A stretch of DNA of 64,000 nt from Cupriavidus basilensis (lineage in GTDB: Bacteria > Pseudomonadota > Gammaproteobacteria > Burkholderiales > Burkholderiaceae), in assembly GCF_000832305.1 (NCBI RefSeq), contig NZ_CP010537.1, positions 930,001 through 994,000 of the forward strand. The letters run 5' to 3'. This document shows, piece after piece, positions 1 through 8,787 of this stretch. A program made the position numbers and the translations under genes. How positions within the stretch are numbered: the stretch's first letter is position 1; every line of letters begins with the position of its first letter. Under the pieces are notes generated by a model that made no database searches, was not told the DNA's origin, and was given only the letters and a program-made list of their open reading frames with translations.

Positions 1-2
1 CG

Positions 3-644
3 GCCGACGCGAAGTCGGCAACGCTGGAAGTCCGGGGAACGCTGCGGGTGAGCGCGCCGTACGAGAGCGGATGGCTGCATTTGTCCCCGGCACTCGCCAG
101 GCTCCTCAAGGCGTATCCCGACCTGCGCGTCGAGATCGATGAATTACGAGGGGTGCCCGATCTCATAGAGCAGGGGTACGACGTTGCCTTTGTCAGGACC
201 ACCACGCAACTGCCGAGCAGCTCGCTGGTGAGCAAGCGGGTGGTGGCAATGGAGCGGGCCTTCTATGCATCCGTAGCGCTGTGCAGCGCGCGGGGGCTTC
301 CCCAGGCGCCGGAGGAACTTGAAGCATGGCCCGCCATCGCGGAGCCCGCTGATCAGTACTGGGAGATCTGCCAGGGCGGCGTAGAGGTAGCGCGCGTGCC
401 GGTGCAGCCACGCATCCGGACCTCCAATGCCGAGATGCGCGTCCGGGCGGCCGTTGACGGGTTGGGGGTGGCGCGCCTTGCGTCAAGCTTTGTCGAAGAC
501 TATGTCAAGCGCGGCGACCTTGTGCGGGTCTTGCCCGCATTCAACTCATCGCCATCCAGGATCTATGCGTTAACGCCTGCGCGTCGGCTGATGCCGGCAA
601 AGGTGCGCGCCTTGCTGGACGCCGTCGGCAGTGCCGACGAATAG
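3..644 (+). CDS. LysR-family transcriptional regulator, C-terminal part (cut by window edge)
   Basis: The reading frame is open from the first bases of the window, so the gene starts upstream and the winged-helix DNA-binding domain is missing. What remains is the linker and the whole periplasmic-binding-like effector domain. The segment GTLRVSAPYESG followed by HLSPALARLLKAYPDLRVE and DLIEQGYDVAFVR is the standard start of a LysR substrate domain. An internal GTG at 48 lies in the middle of this conserved stretch and is not a real start. The gene stops about 100 bp before an AraC-like regulator on the same strand. The effector cannot be told from the sequence. Confidence 0.9.
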   Translation, partial: ADAKSATLEVRGTLRVSAPYESGWLHLSPALARLLKAYPDLRVEIDELRGVPDLIEQGYDVAFVRTTTQLPSSSLVSKRVVAMERAFYASVALCSARGLPQAPEELEAWPAIAEPADQYWEICQGGVEVARVPVQPRIRTSNAEMRVRAAVDGLGVARLASSFVEDYVKRGDLVRVLPAFNSSPSRIYALTPARRLMPAKVRALLDAVGSADE

Positions 645-749
645 CGACGCCCTGCCGTCGCGGTAAACGGGGTGTTCGGAAATTGCATAGGCGGGAAACC
701 GGCCTGGCGGCGATGATATTCATCGTCCCTGACCGTTTTCCGAGCCTCC

Positions 750-1346
750 ATGCGCGTTCATCTGCAGTCCCACATGCACGTCAGTCTGCGTCGGCAGTTG
801 CTGGCCTTCCCGCTGTCTGTCGCCGCCACGCACGGGAGGCTGGTGATCAGGCGGCGCGGGTATGAACGCATGCTGCTGCCCGGGCAGGAGGTCACCATCG
901 AGCCGTTCGATGCCATCGACCTGCATCTGGACGGCAGCAGCGTGCAGCCAGCCGCCTGCGTCCTCGAGATCCGGGATATGGTGCCGGCGGCGCCGCACGC
1001 TTCGCTGCATCACCGTATCTGCAAACGTGTTTTCCTGCAGCCACAGTACGCGTGGAGCGCCGCCTTTATCGCTGAGCGGCTGAATCTGTCGACTGCGCAG
1101 GTTCGCCGCACGCTGTTCGCGCAGGGGACGGCCCTGACCGATCTTTGCCGCACGCAACGGCTGATGCGGGTGCTGTTCGAAGCGATGGCGGGCGATGTTG
1201 CGGTGTCCGCTCTGGGGCGCTTCGCCGGCTGGCCTGTCACCAGTGACCTCGACTCCGCTTTCTACGACCGCTTCGGCTTGTCGATGGATGCGGCAAGGCG
1301 GCTTGCGACCGGCCGCTCGTCGGGCCGTCGGCTCTCGGTCGCCTGA
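750..1346 (+). CDS. AraC-like transcriptional regulator (small, divergent)
   Basis: A 198-residue protein. Residues about 105-190 read like an AraC/XylS double helix-turn-helix: AAFIAERLNLSTAQVRRTL, then LCRTQRLMRVLFEAM, then FAGWPVTSDLDSAFYDRFG, which matches the usual spacing of the two HTH units though the second is poorly conserved. The N-terminal 100 residues (HGRLVIRRRG, LLPGQEVTIEPFDAI) could be a small cupin-like sensor. No good ribosome binding site precedes ATG 750, and ATG 774 is an alternative start. Two CoA-transferase genes follow on the same strand after a 170-bp gap, so it may control them. That role is an inference. Confidence 0.65.
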   Translation: MRVHLQSHMHVSLRRQLLAFPLSVAATHGRLVIRRRGYERMLLPGQEVTIEPFDAIDLHLDGSSVQPAACVLEIRDMVPAAPHASLHHRICKRVFLQPQYAWSAAFIAERLNLSTAQVRRTLFAQGTALTDLCRTQRLMRVLFEAMAGDVAVSALGRFAGWPVTSDLDSAFYDRFGLSMDAARRLATGRSSGRRLSVA

Positions 1347-1516
1347 GCTGGGCGACGTGGCACGCCAGTTCCGGGTGCCGACCCGGCCAAACCATTTCGA
1401 TGCACGGAACGTCTTGTGAGCCTTGATTGACCGGCGAAGGGCCGGCCGTCAGGATCGATTCCATCAGCCGTCGTCTCACCCGGACGAGGCAGCCAGTGAG
1501 ATGGAAGCTAAAGAAT

Positions 1517-2701
1517 ATGTCCAAGGTGCTTGAAGGTATCCGCGTCCTCGATTTCGGGCGCTTCATTGCCGGCCCGTTCTGCGCAGCGTTGCTCGCCGAT
1601 TACGGTGCCGACGTCATCCGTATCGACCGGGTCGGTGGCAGCGAAGACCGGTTCATCGTGCCGGTCACGGACTCGGGGGAAGGGGCGCTGTTCCTGCAGT
1701 GCAACCGCAACAAGCGCTCGATCACGCTGGATATCGACAGCGAGGAGGGCCGTGAGGTGGTGCGCCGCCTGGTCGAGACGGCTGACGTGGTGGTGGCGAA
1801 CATGCCGCCGAAAACGCTGGCGAACCTGGGGCTGGATTACGCGACGCTGAGCGCGATCAACCCCGGCATCATCCTGACCGCTTCGACGGCCTTCGGCTCA
1901 CATGAAGCCGCTGGCCACCGGGTCGGCTTCGACGGGGTGGGGCAGGCGATGAGCGGCGCAGTCTACATGTCGGGCACACCGGACAGTCCCACCAAGGCGA
2001 TGGTGCCGGTGGTCGATTTCTCGACCGCCCTGTCGTGTGCGCTAGGCACAATGATGGCGCTGTACGAGCGCCGCAACAGCGGACGCGGGCAATGCGTCGA
2101 GGCGTCGCTGCTGCAGACGGCGCTGAACCTGTCCAGCGGGGCGCTGATCGAGGAAGCGGCGCTTGCCATCGACCGGCAGGCGATGGGCAACCGCAGCCCC
2201 TCCTATGGACCCTCGGACATCTTCCGCGTGGCCGACGGCTGGATCATCGCGCAGGTGATCGGGCAGCCGCTGTTCCGGCGCTGGGCCAATCTGATCGATG
2301 CGCCGGAACTGGTGGACGATCCTCGCTTTAGCGACGACCTGCGGCGCGGCGAGCACGGTGAGTTCCTGAGTGACCTGATGAGCAAATGGTGCGCCACCCG
2401 CACTCGCGATGACGCGCTGCGGGAACTGGAGAAGGCCAAGATCCCGGCGGCGCCGATCTATTCCCCGCGCGAGGCGCTGGATGATGCGTCGATCCAGGAG
2501 TCCGGCGCCTACATCTGGCTCGACTACCCTGGATTGCCGCGCAAGGCACCGATCGTGGCGCCGCCGGCAGTCCTGTCGCGTACGCCGCCCGATGTCGCGC
2601 GGCGGCCGCCCACGGTTGGCGAACACACCGAAGAGGTGCTGGCTGAGGTGGGCTACGACCGCTCGCAGGTGCAAACCATGCGCAAGGCCGGCATCGTCTG
2701 A
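1517..2701 (+). CDS. CaiB/BaiF-type CoA-transferase
   Basis: Family III CoA-transferase, 394 residues, moving CoA between carboxylic acids through an aspartyl-CoA intermediate. It opens with LEGIRVLDFGRFIAGPFCA and carries CNRNKRSITLDI. Asp167 in VPVVDFSTAL sits where formyl-CoA transferase has its catalytic Asp169. I chose ATG 1517 over the in-frame TTG at 1427 because family members begin at this point and GGAAG lies upstream at about 1503. A second CoA-transferase follows after a 230-bp leader, so the two need not share a promoter. Substrate unknown; family members act on oxalate, succinate, carnitine, mesaconate or benzylsuccinate. Confidence 0.92.
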   Translation: MSKVLEGIRVLDFGRFIAGPFCAALLADYGADVIRIDRVGGSEDRFIVPVTDSGEGALFLQCNRNKRSITLDIDSEEGREVVRRLVETADVVVANMPPKTLANLGLDYATLSAINPGIILTASTAFGSHEAAGHRVGFDGVGQAMSGAVYMSGTPDSPTKAMVPVVDFSTALSCALGTMMALYERRNSGRGQCVEASLLQTALNLSSGALIEEAALAIDRQAMGNRSPSYGPSDIFRVADGWIIAQVIGQPLFRRWANLIDAPELVDDPRFSDDLRRGEHGEFLSDLMSKWCATRTRDDALRELEKAKIPAAPIYSPREALDDASIQESGAYIWLDYPGLPRKAPIVAPPAVLSRTPPDVARRPPTVGEHTEEVLAEVGYDRSQVQTMRKAGIV

Positions 2702-2724
2702 CAGCGCGATCCGCACCACGAGCA

Positions 2725-2793
2725 ATTCGCACAATGCGAACTGGTGGTTCGCCAGTGACTACTTGAGCGCAACCGCCCGGTTCCACTAGCATC
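2725..2793 (+). promoter_or_regulatory. Shared upstream element A, copy 1
   Basis: A 69-bp block that matches 38204-38272 at 55 of 69 positions without gaps, counted by eye. It contains the inverted repeat TTCGCA-CAA-TGCGAA at 2726-2740, a further TTCGCC half-site and the shared words ACTACTTGAG and CTAGCATC. A second shared word, CTAACAGTTG followed by AAGGCA, lies downstream at 2857-2875 and at 38311-38329. It sits in the noncoding gap before the CoA-transferase at 2931. Likely a promoter/operator bound by one common regulator; LysR- and IclR-type regulators are encoded nearby. Confidence 0.65.
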
Positions 2794-2805
2794 GAATAAG
2801 GGCTA

Positions 2806-2834
2806 CCGGGACCTGTCCCGGGCCAAAGGCCCGG
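2806..2834 (+). promoter_or_regulatory. Two overlapping, mutually exclusive hairpins in the leader of the 2931 gene
   Basis: CCGGGAC-CT-GTCCCGG (2806-2821) and CCGGGCC-AAA-GGCCCGG (2818-2834) are both perfect 7-bp stems and share bases 2818-2821, so only one can form at a time. They lie between element A and the start codon. There is no T-run, so neither is a plain terminator. A leader switch is possible but unproven. Confidence 0.45.
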
Positions 2835-2930
2835 AAAGCACGATGCCCTCGCGTAGCTAACAGTTGCAAGGCAATGGAAGTCGAAATGGCCCGGCCGCAT
2901 GACGCCGGACCGACAAGAAAGGAGACAGCA

Positions 2931-4175
2931 GTGCAAGCAAATCAATCGCGGCCACTCGAAGGCATCCGCGTACTGGACCTGACCGTGGCGCTTGCCGGGC
3001 CGTATGGCTCGCTGCTGCTTGGCGGAATGGGCGCGGAGGTGATCCGCGTGGAAGCGCCCGGTGGTGGGGACATCGCACGAACCAACCCGCCGTTCGTGGG
3101 CGGCCACGGCATCCACTTTGGCCAGCGTGAAGACGGCGAGGTATCTCTGACGGTCCTGAACCGGGCCCGCAACAAGAAGAGCATCACGCTGGACCTGAAA
3201 TCGGAGCAGGGCCGCGAGCTATTTATGCGGCTGGCCGAGCAATGCGACGTGGTGCTCGAGAACTTCAGCGAGGGCACCACCGCCAAGCTCGGCGTGGACT
3301 ACGAGCAGGTGAAGCAGCGAAATCCGCGCATTGTCTATGCGTCGGTCAAGGCGATGGGCGAGCCAAGTGCGTTCCCAGGGCTCAAGGGCATGGACATCAT
3401 CGTCCAGGCGCTCAGCGGCCTGATGGAGGTCACTGGCTACGCCGATGGCCCGCCGACGCGCTGCGGCCTGCCAATCGCGGACCTGGTCGCGCCGATGTAT
3501 GTCGTCAACGGCATCCTGGCCGCGCTGATCCATCGGGGCCGCACCGGCGAGGGCCAGCGTGTGCAGGTGTCGATGCTGGATTGCCTGGCATCGTGGGTGG
3601 CTGAAGAGCACTTCGACGTCATGGGACGGGAAGGCTATCCTTCGCGCACTGGCAACTACCATGACCGGCTCGCACCGTTCGGGGTCTACCCGACGCTGGA
3701 CGGGCACGTGGCAATTGTCGCGTTCCAGCCGGACTGGATGCGCGGGCTGCTGGAATCGATCGGTCAGCCCGAGCTGCTCGAGGACCCCCGTTTCAGCGGC
3801 CGCGGGCCGCGCATGCGCAATGCCGCGGCACTCAATGAGGTAATCGCGGGCTGGACGAAGCAGCGCAGCTCGGCCGAGGTGGTGCGCGAACTGCTGGACA
3901 ACCGCGGCGTGCCCTGCGCGCCGGTGCGCAAGCCCAACGAGGTGCTGCACGACCAGCGTCTGCATGACAGCGGCGCGCTGATGAACCTGGCCCACCCCGA
4001 GTTCGGCCCGGTGGACGCGGTGGGCATGGGCCTGCCGATCCGGTTCTCGGCGACGCCTTCGCAGTTCGACCAGCCTGCTATGGAGTTGGGCGGTGCCAAC
4101 GAGGAGATCTACGGCAGGCTGCTCAAGCTCAGCCCCAAAGAGATCCAGGCATTGCGCGAAACGGGGATTGTCTAA
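2931..4175 (+). CDS. CaiB/BaiF-type CoA-transferase, paired with a Bug receptor
   Basis: Family III CoA-transferase of 414 residues. PLEGIRVLDLTVALAGPYG at the N-terminus and RARNKKSITLDLKSEQGR are family hallmarks; Asp184 in LPIADLVAPMY is at the catalytic Asp position. I chose GTG 2931 because AAGGAGACAGCA directly precedes it; the in-frame ATG 2874 has no such site and adds 19 unconserved residues. The next gene, 38 bp downstream, encodes a Bug solute receptor, an arrangement repeated at 27282-29419. The upstream region carries element A, shared with the CitE-like lyase at 38351, so this transferase may activate the acid that the lyase pathway breaks down. The substrate is not evident. Confidence 0.92.
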   Translation: MQANQSRPLEGIRVLDLTVALAGPYGSLLLGGMGAEVIRVEAPGGGDIARTNPPFVGGHGIHFGQREDGEVSLTVLNRARNKKSITLDLKSEQGRELFMRLAEQCDVVLENFSEGTTAKLGVDYEQVKQRNPRIVYASVKAMGEPSAFPGLKGMDIIVQALSGLMEVTGYADGPPTRCGLPIADLVAPMYVVNGILAALIHRGRTGEGQRVQVSMLDCLASWVAEEHFDVMGREGYPSRTGNYHDRLAPFGVYPTLDGHVAIVAFQPDWMRGLLESIGQPELLEDPRFSGRGPRMRNAAALNEVIAGWTKQRSSAEVVRELLDNRGVPCAPVRKPNEVLHDQRLHDSGALMNLAHPEFGPVDAVGMGLPIRFSATPSQFDQPAMELGGANEEIYGRLLKLSPKEIQALRETGIV

Positions 4176-4213
4176 CCATTGCCCCGCCGGCTGATACAAC
4201 AGGAGATAACGCA

Positions 4214-5179
4214 ATGATTTCACGCCGTACCTGCCTGCAGTTGCTACCCGCGCTGGCAACGCTTCCGCTGTCTGCACTTGCGCAGGCCTACCCGTCGCGC
4301 CCGGTCCGCTTTATCGTGCCTCTGAGCCCGGGCTCCGGTACAGACGTCGTTGCGCGCTACATGAGCGCGGAGTTGACGAAGACGATGGGCGGGTCGTTCG
4401 TCGTCGAGAACCGCATGGGCGCCAGCGGGATCATCGGCACAGATCTGGTAGCAAAGGCGCCCGCCGACGGCTATACGATCCTGTTCAACTACGCGGCGCA
4501 CTACTCGAACCAGTTCGTGGAGAGGACGCCGTATGACGCGGTCGGCGACTTCGAGCCAATCGCCCGCCTGGCGACCTCGGCGATGGTGCTGGTCACCGCG
4601 GCGAACTCACCGTTGCACACAGTGCGGGATCTCATTACCGCCGCGAAACGCAAGCCGGACGAGCTGTCGTATGGCTCACCCGGCAATGGCACCACGCCGC
4701 AGATGGCTGCGGCGCTGATGAGCAATATGGCCGGGATCCGGATGAACCACGTTGCATACAAGGCGCCGGCGCAGGTCGCAATCGATGTGGCGGGCGGACA
4801 GCTGGATGCCGGCTTCGGCGGCGTGGCCACGTCGTTGCCGCTGGTAAAGGCGGGGCGCTTGCGGGTGCTGGCCGTGACCAGCAAGCAGCGGTCGGGCTAT
4901 TTTCCCGACGCGCCCACCCTGGACGAGGCCGGCCTGAAGGGCTATGAACTGGTCACCCCGATCTGGGCGTTTGCCCGCCGCGGCACGCCGCAGGCAATCG
5001 TCACTCAGTTGTCCGACGCCATGACTAGAGCCGCCGCGGCGCCGGCCTTCAAGGCGTTCTGCATCAGCCAGGGGCTGGAGGTCGACATCCAAGACGCTGC
5101 CAGAGCCCGCGCCAATGCGCCAGCCGAACTTGAGCGCTGGAAGCATCTGGTGGCGCTGTCTCAGGCGAAGGCAGGATAA
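4214..5179 (+). CDS. Bug-family periplasmic solute-binding protein (TctC-like)
   Basis: 321-residue secreted receptor of the tripartite tricarboxylate transporter type. The signal peptide ends at LSALAQA and starts SRRTCLQLL, which resembles a twin-arginine signal. YPSRPVRFIVP, GTDVVARYMS, VVENRMGASGIIGTD and KAPADGYTI are standard Bug motifs for carboxylate binding. A strong AGGAGATAACGC precedes ATG 4214. No TctA or TctB membrane subunit is encoded in the window, so this is an orphan receptor that must use a distant transporter or act as a sensor. It is roughly 70% identical by eye to the receptor at 28436, and both follow a CaiB/BaiF gene. Confidence 0.93.
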   Translation: MISRRTCLQLLPALATLPLSALAQAYPSRPVRFIVPLSPGSGTDVVARYMSAELTKTMGGSFVVENRMGASGIIGTDLVAKAPADGYTILFNYAAHYSNQFVERTPYDAVGDFEPIARLATSAMVLVTAANSPLHTVRDLITAAKRKPDELSYGSPGNGTTPQMAAALMSNMAGIRMNHVAYKAPAQVAIDVAGGQLDAGFGGVATSLPLVKAGRLRVLAVTSKQRSGYFPDAPTLDEAGLKGYELVTPIWAFARRGTPQAIVTQLSDAMTRAAAAPAFKAFCISQGLEVDIQDAARARANAPAELERWKHLVALSQAKAG

Positions 5180-5200
5180 CCATGCCGGCATGCTGGGGGC

Positions 5201-5236
5201 ATTCCCCCCCTCTCCCGCATGACGAAGAGGGGGAAT
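5201..5236. terminator. Hairpin between convergent Bug and TetR genes
   Basis: ATTCCCCCCCTCT (5201-5213) can pair with AGAGGGGGAAT (5226-5236) apart from a two-base bulge. It sits in the short gap between two convergent genes, next to the palindrome CATGCCGGCATG at 5181-5192. There is no good T-run, so a terminator role is only likely by position. Confidence 0.4.
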
Positions 5237-5273
5237 CCTGTCCGCGATCGGGAGGTGCTGCTGCTGTATTGGC

Positions 5274-5921
5274 TCACGAAGCCACAGCCTGCTCCCGCCG
5301 CGCCGGCTTGCGCACCTGCTTAGGCCGGACGCCTTCAAATAGGATCGCGCAGAGTTCGTCGATCACCTTTTCGGGCGAACCCTTCTTCGGGTTGAACCAG
5401 GTCTGCACGGAAGTCATCGTGCTCAGGACGAACACGCGGCACAGGGCGATGTCGACGTCTTCGCGCAGGTGTCCTTCGGTGCGCAGGTCTTCCAGCATGC
5501 CGCTCCAGAATGTCTGATGCTGGGCGCGTCGCTTGAGATGGCGCTCGCGCACCTTGTCCGGCAACTCGGCCAGTTGGCGCCCATGCGCCAGGGTGTAGTC
5601 GCCGTACTTGATCATTGCGCTGAAGAGGCCGAGCAGGCCGGCGCGGAAGCGCTGCTCGGAGTCGGCGCCTGGCGGGAGCGCCGCGATGCGCGCCTGCGTG
5701 TGCGCAAAGATGCTTTGGGCGCCGTGTTCCATCACCGCGTCGAGCAGTTCTTCCTTCGAGGAGAAGTGGTAGTAGATGCTGGCCGCTTCGATGCCGGCCT
5801 GGTCGGCAATCCCGCGCATGGTCGTGGCGGCATAGCCTTGCGTGCCAAAGGCGCGCGCCGCCAGGCGCATCAGGTTCTCGCGGGTGTCCACAGTGGTGGC
5901 GTTTGCCTGGCGTTTTGTCAT
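5274..5921 (-). CDS. TetR-family transcriptional regulator
   Basis: 215-residue repressor-type protein. Residues about 14-60 form the TetR helix-turn-helix: ENLMRLAARAFGTQGYAATT, MRGIADQAGIEAASIYYHF, SSKEELLDAV. The C-terminal ligand domain (FSAMIKYGDYTLAHGRQL, RAQHQTFWSGMLEDLR) is like those of TetR proteins that sense acyl-CoA in lipid and steroid catabolism, but this similarity is general. ATG 5921 has only a weak ribosome binding site. It is divergent from the LysR gene at 6167 across a 245-bp gap and convergent with the Bug gene. Candidate targets are the acyl-CoA operon at 7-13.5 kb or its own divergent neighbour. Confidence 0.9.
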   Translation of the reverse strand: MTKRQANATTVDTRENLMRLAARAFGTQGYAATTMRGIADQAGIEAASIYYHFSSKEELLDAVMEHGAQSIFAHTQARIAALPPGADSEQRFRAGLLGLFSAMIKYGDYTLAHGRQLAELPDKVRERHLKRRAQHQTFWSGMLEDLRTEGHLREDVDIALCRVFVLSTMTSVQTWFNPKKGSPEKVIDELCAILFEGVRPKQVRKPARREQAVAS

Positions 5922-6166
5922 GACTTATGAGGGCCTGAGCCGGGTTCCTGACAGGGTTGTGGAGATACTCCCCATGGAAGTTACTGCATCGGGCGCACAA
6001 AATCTACCTAACGTTTGTGGGGTTACGCCCGCGCGGGCGGACTGGAAAACGGTCAGGCCTGTAAGCGGGCGGCAATTCACGCCCGGCGGGTCGGGAATTG
6101 GCACTGCTCTGGCGTACTGCGCGCTGCCCTGGGAGATAATCCGGTACAAAGTTTGGGAAGGATGTG

Positions 6167-7069
6167 ATGCGCTTTGATCTGGTCGATCTGAAACTGTTCA
6201 CGCATATCGCGGAGGCCCAGAGCCTGACCGGCGGTGCGCAACGCTCGCATCTGTCCCTGGCCGCGGCCAGCACCCGCATCAAGAACCTGGAGGAACACGT
6301 CGGCGTCAAGCTGCTGAGCCGCAGCAGCCAGGGCGTGAAGGTGACCGGTGCGGGGGAGACGTTGCTCGCCCACGCGCGCCGCGTACTCCGCCAGCTGGAG
6401 CAGCTGAGCGGCGATCTCCAGGAGTATGCGGCGGGCGTGAAAGGCCATGTGCGCGTCTTCGCCAACACCACGGCGATGAGCGAGTTCCTGCCAGCCGTGC
6501 TGCGCACCTATCTTGTCAACCATCAGGACGTGACCATCGACATGCACGAACGGCTGAGCCCGGACATCGTGCGCGCGGTGCAGGACGGGATCGTGGACAT
6601 CGGCATCGTCGCCGGCAACGTGCGTACCGAAGGGCTCGAAGTCATGCCATACCGGAACGACCGCCTGGTACTAGCCGCTGCGCTGAGCCATCCGCTGGCC
6701 GAGCGCAGCAGCGTGGATTTCGTCGATACGCTGGATTACGACTTCATCGGCTTGCCGGAAGCGAGTGCGATCCACAATTTCCTCAAGCGGGCGGCGGCGG
6801 ATTTGCAGCGCGCGTTGCGCTGGCGCGTCCAGGTCAGCAACTTCGAGACAGCCTGCCGGATGATCGAGGCGAATGCCGGTGTTGGCGTGCTGCCGGAAAC
6901 CACCGCCCGCCGCCATGCAAGTACGATGGCGCTGCGGATCGTCCAGCTCAACGATGAATGGGCTGAGCGCAAGCTGCAGATATGCGTTGCGGATCTCGGC
7001 GCATTGCCGCTGTTTGCGCGCAAGCTGGTGGACCTTCTGGTCGAGGATGGCCTCGGTCGTCAGGACTGA
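6167..7069 (+). CDS. LysR-family transcriptional regulator
   Basis: 300 residues. The N-terminal winged helix reads DLKLFTHIAEAQSLTGGA, LSLAAASTRIKNLEEHVG and KLLSRSSQGVKVTGAGE; the effector domain follows with GHVRVFANTTAMSEFLP and SVDFVDTLDYDFIGLPE. I chose ATG 6167 over GTG 6164 because GGGAAGG ends 5 bp before the ATG. The gene is convergent with the acyl-CoA ligase at 7095, only 25 bp away, with no clear hairpin between. It has the form of LysR regulators that lie beside CoA-transferase and Bug clusters in Burkholderiales, but its inducer is unknown. Confidence 0.92.
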   Translation: MRFDLVDLKLFTHIAEAQSLTGGAQRSHLSLAAASTRIKNLEEHVGVKLLSRSSQGVKVTGAGETLLAHARRVLRQLEQLSGDLQEYAAGVKGHVRVFANTTAMSEFLPAVLRTYLVNHQDVTIDMHERLSPDIVRAVQDGIVDIGIVAGNVRTEGLEVMPYRNDRLVLAAALSHPLAERSSVDFVDTLDYDFIGLPEASAIHNFLKRAAADLQRALRWRVQVSNFETACRMIEANAGVGVLPETTARRHASTMALRIVQLNDEWAERKLQICVADLGALPLFARKLVDLLVEDGLGRQD

Positions 7070-7094
7070 AGGCGCCCACGAAACCCTGATTCTG

Positions 7095-8627
7095 CTACTT
7101 CTGCGCGGCGACCATCTGCCGGAGCTGGTGCTTGAGCAGCTTGCCGCTGGCCGTCGTCGGAATCGCGGCCACGCGCAGGATCTTTCCGGGGCGCTTGTAT
7201 GGCGACAGGCGATTGATCAGGTAGGCGTGCAGAGCCCCCGCATCGAACCTCTCTCCATCCTTGATTTCAACAAAGGCGACCACTTCCTCGTTGCCGTCCG
7301 CGGCGGGCTGCCCGACCACGGCAGACCGGCGTACGGACGGATGCGTGTTGATGACCGATTCGACTTCATTCGGGTAGACGTTGAAGCCGGAGCGGATGAT
7401 CAGCTCCCCGGTGCGGCCGACGATGAACAACGCGCCGTCGGGACCCAGCCGGCCGATATCGCCGGTGTTGAGCCAGCCGCCGGGGAGCAAGGCGTCGGCG
7501 GTCAGGTCCGGGGCATGGTAGTAGCCGCGCATGACACCGGGACCTCTTACCCATAGCTCGCCCGGTTCACCCTCCGGCACCGGCTTGCCGTTCGGCCCGA
7601 CCACCTGCAGCTCCGCGCCTTCGACGATCTCGCCCGCCGAGCAATCGGTGCGCGGCCGGTCCATGCGTGTCACGAACAGCGAACCCGCATACTCGGTCAT
7701 CCCGTAGCCATGGTGCAGCGGTTGGCCGAACATCGTCTCGACCTCTTGCTTGAGCGTCGGATCGAGCGGCCCGCCGCCCGTGTAGAGATAGCGCAGCCGC
7801 GGCGAGGGCAGCAACGGCAAGTCGCTCGCACGCACGTGGGCGACGATACGGCTGAACATCATCGGTACGCCCTGTAGCAGCGTGATTGCACCCTGCCGGA
7901 TTGCCGCGGTGACATCCGCCGCATTGAAGCGCGCGCACAGGTACAGGCTGGCGCCGGCATGTAACGTCGATAGCAGCAGCGTCCCCAGCCCGAAGACATG
8001 CGACATGGGCATGACCGCGTAGGCGCAGTCGTCGGCCTGCATGCGGCGGGAATCGACCGTGACGCGCGAAAAGTGCAGCAGGCCCCGGTGCGTGACCATC
8101 GCGCCCTTGGGCTGCCCCGTCGTGCCGGAGGTATAGATCAGCGCGGCGACATCGCGCGCGAGTGCTTCAGGCTCGCGCTCGCTGGTTTCGTCGACGGCGC
8201 TCGCCATCAGCGGGCCCAGACCGGCCGGGGCAATCTCCCGGGCCCGATAGCGCACGCCGTGCCGCAACGCATCCGGCGACGCAGCGTGGGTGAACAACAT
8301 CAGGCGTGGCCGGCAGTGCGCCCGGATCACCTCGATTTCCCGTTCTGTCATGCGGGCATTGACGACGACTGGCCACGCCCCCAGTTCCGACAAGGCGAAC
8401 ACTAGTGTGATCACGGCCAGGCAGTTCTCGGCCGCGATCAGCACCCGGTCGCCGGTGCCGACGCCCTGCGCCTGCAGATAGCGCTGTGCATCCTCGATAC
8501 CCGCCCACAGCTGCGAGAAAGTGGTGGTGCGGCCATCCTCGAAGACCGCCACATGCCCGGGTGCCTGGATGGCCCAGTGGCGCGGGATTTCGCTGATCCG
8601 TTGTGCAGGTTCTCGGTCCGGTGGCAT
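7095..8627 (-). CDS. AMP-dependent acyl-CoA synthetase (acid:CoA ligase)
   Basis: ANL-superfamily ligase of 510 residues that activates a carboxylic acid to acyl-AMP and then acyl-CoA. The phosphate loop is YTSGTTGQPKG at residues 165-174; later motifs are YGMTEYAG, GWLNTGDIG, SGFNVYPNEVE and, near the C-terminus, TTASGKLLKHQLR with the adenylation lysine. I chose the ATG at 8627 because AAGGA lies about 10 bp upstream and the 40 residues encoded before it (to 8747) are not family-like. It is the last gene of a minus-strand operon with a dehydrogenase, thiolase, CoA hydrolase/transferase and hydratase. Acid chain length or ring type cannot be read from the sequence. Confidence 0.93.
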   Translation of the reverse strand: MPPDREPAQRISEIPRHWAIQAPGHVAVFEDGRTTTFSQLWAGIEDAQRYLQAQGVGTGDRVLIAAENCLAVITLVFALSELGAWPVVVNARMTEREIEVIRAHCRPRLMLFTHAASPDALRHGVRYRAREIAPAGLGPLMASAVDETSEREPEALARDVAALIYTSGTTGQPKGAMVTHRGLLHFSRVTVDSRRMQADDCAYAVMPMSHVFGLGTLLLSTLHAGASLYLCARFNAADVTAAIRQGAITLLQGVPMMFSRIVAHVRASDLPLLPSPRLRYLYTGGGPLDPTLKQEVETMFGQPLHHGYGMTEYAGSLFVTRMDRPRTDCSAGEIVEGAELQVVGPNGKPVPEGEPGELWVRGPGVMRGYYHAPDLTADALLPGGWLNTGDIGRLGPDGALFIVGRTGELIIRSGFNVYPNEVESVINTHPSVRRSAVVGQPAADGNEEVVAFVEIKDGERFDAGALHAYLINRLSPYKRPGKILRVAAIPTTASGKLLKHQLRQMVAAQK

Positions 8628-8787
8628 CTGGCGGAAATCCTTGTGCGGGTGGAAAGCCGTTCCGCAGGGCGTAGCGCAAGCAGAACGACGCCAGTGGATG
8701 TGCGCCGGAAGTGGGGTGCAATCCCGGCGGTACACCACGCCTGACACGCGAGGCGTCCCGTTGCTCCGGGCCGGCTACGGGCGACCT

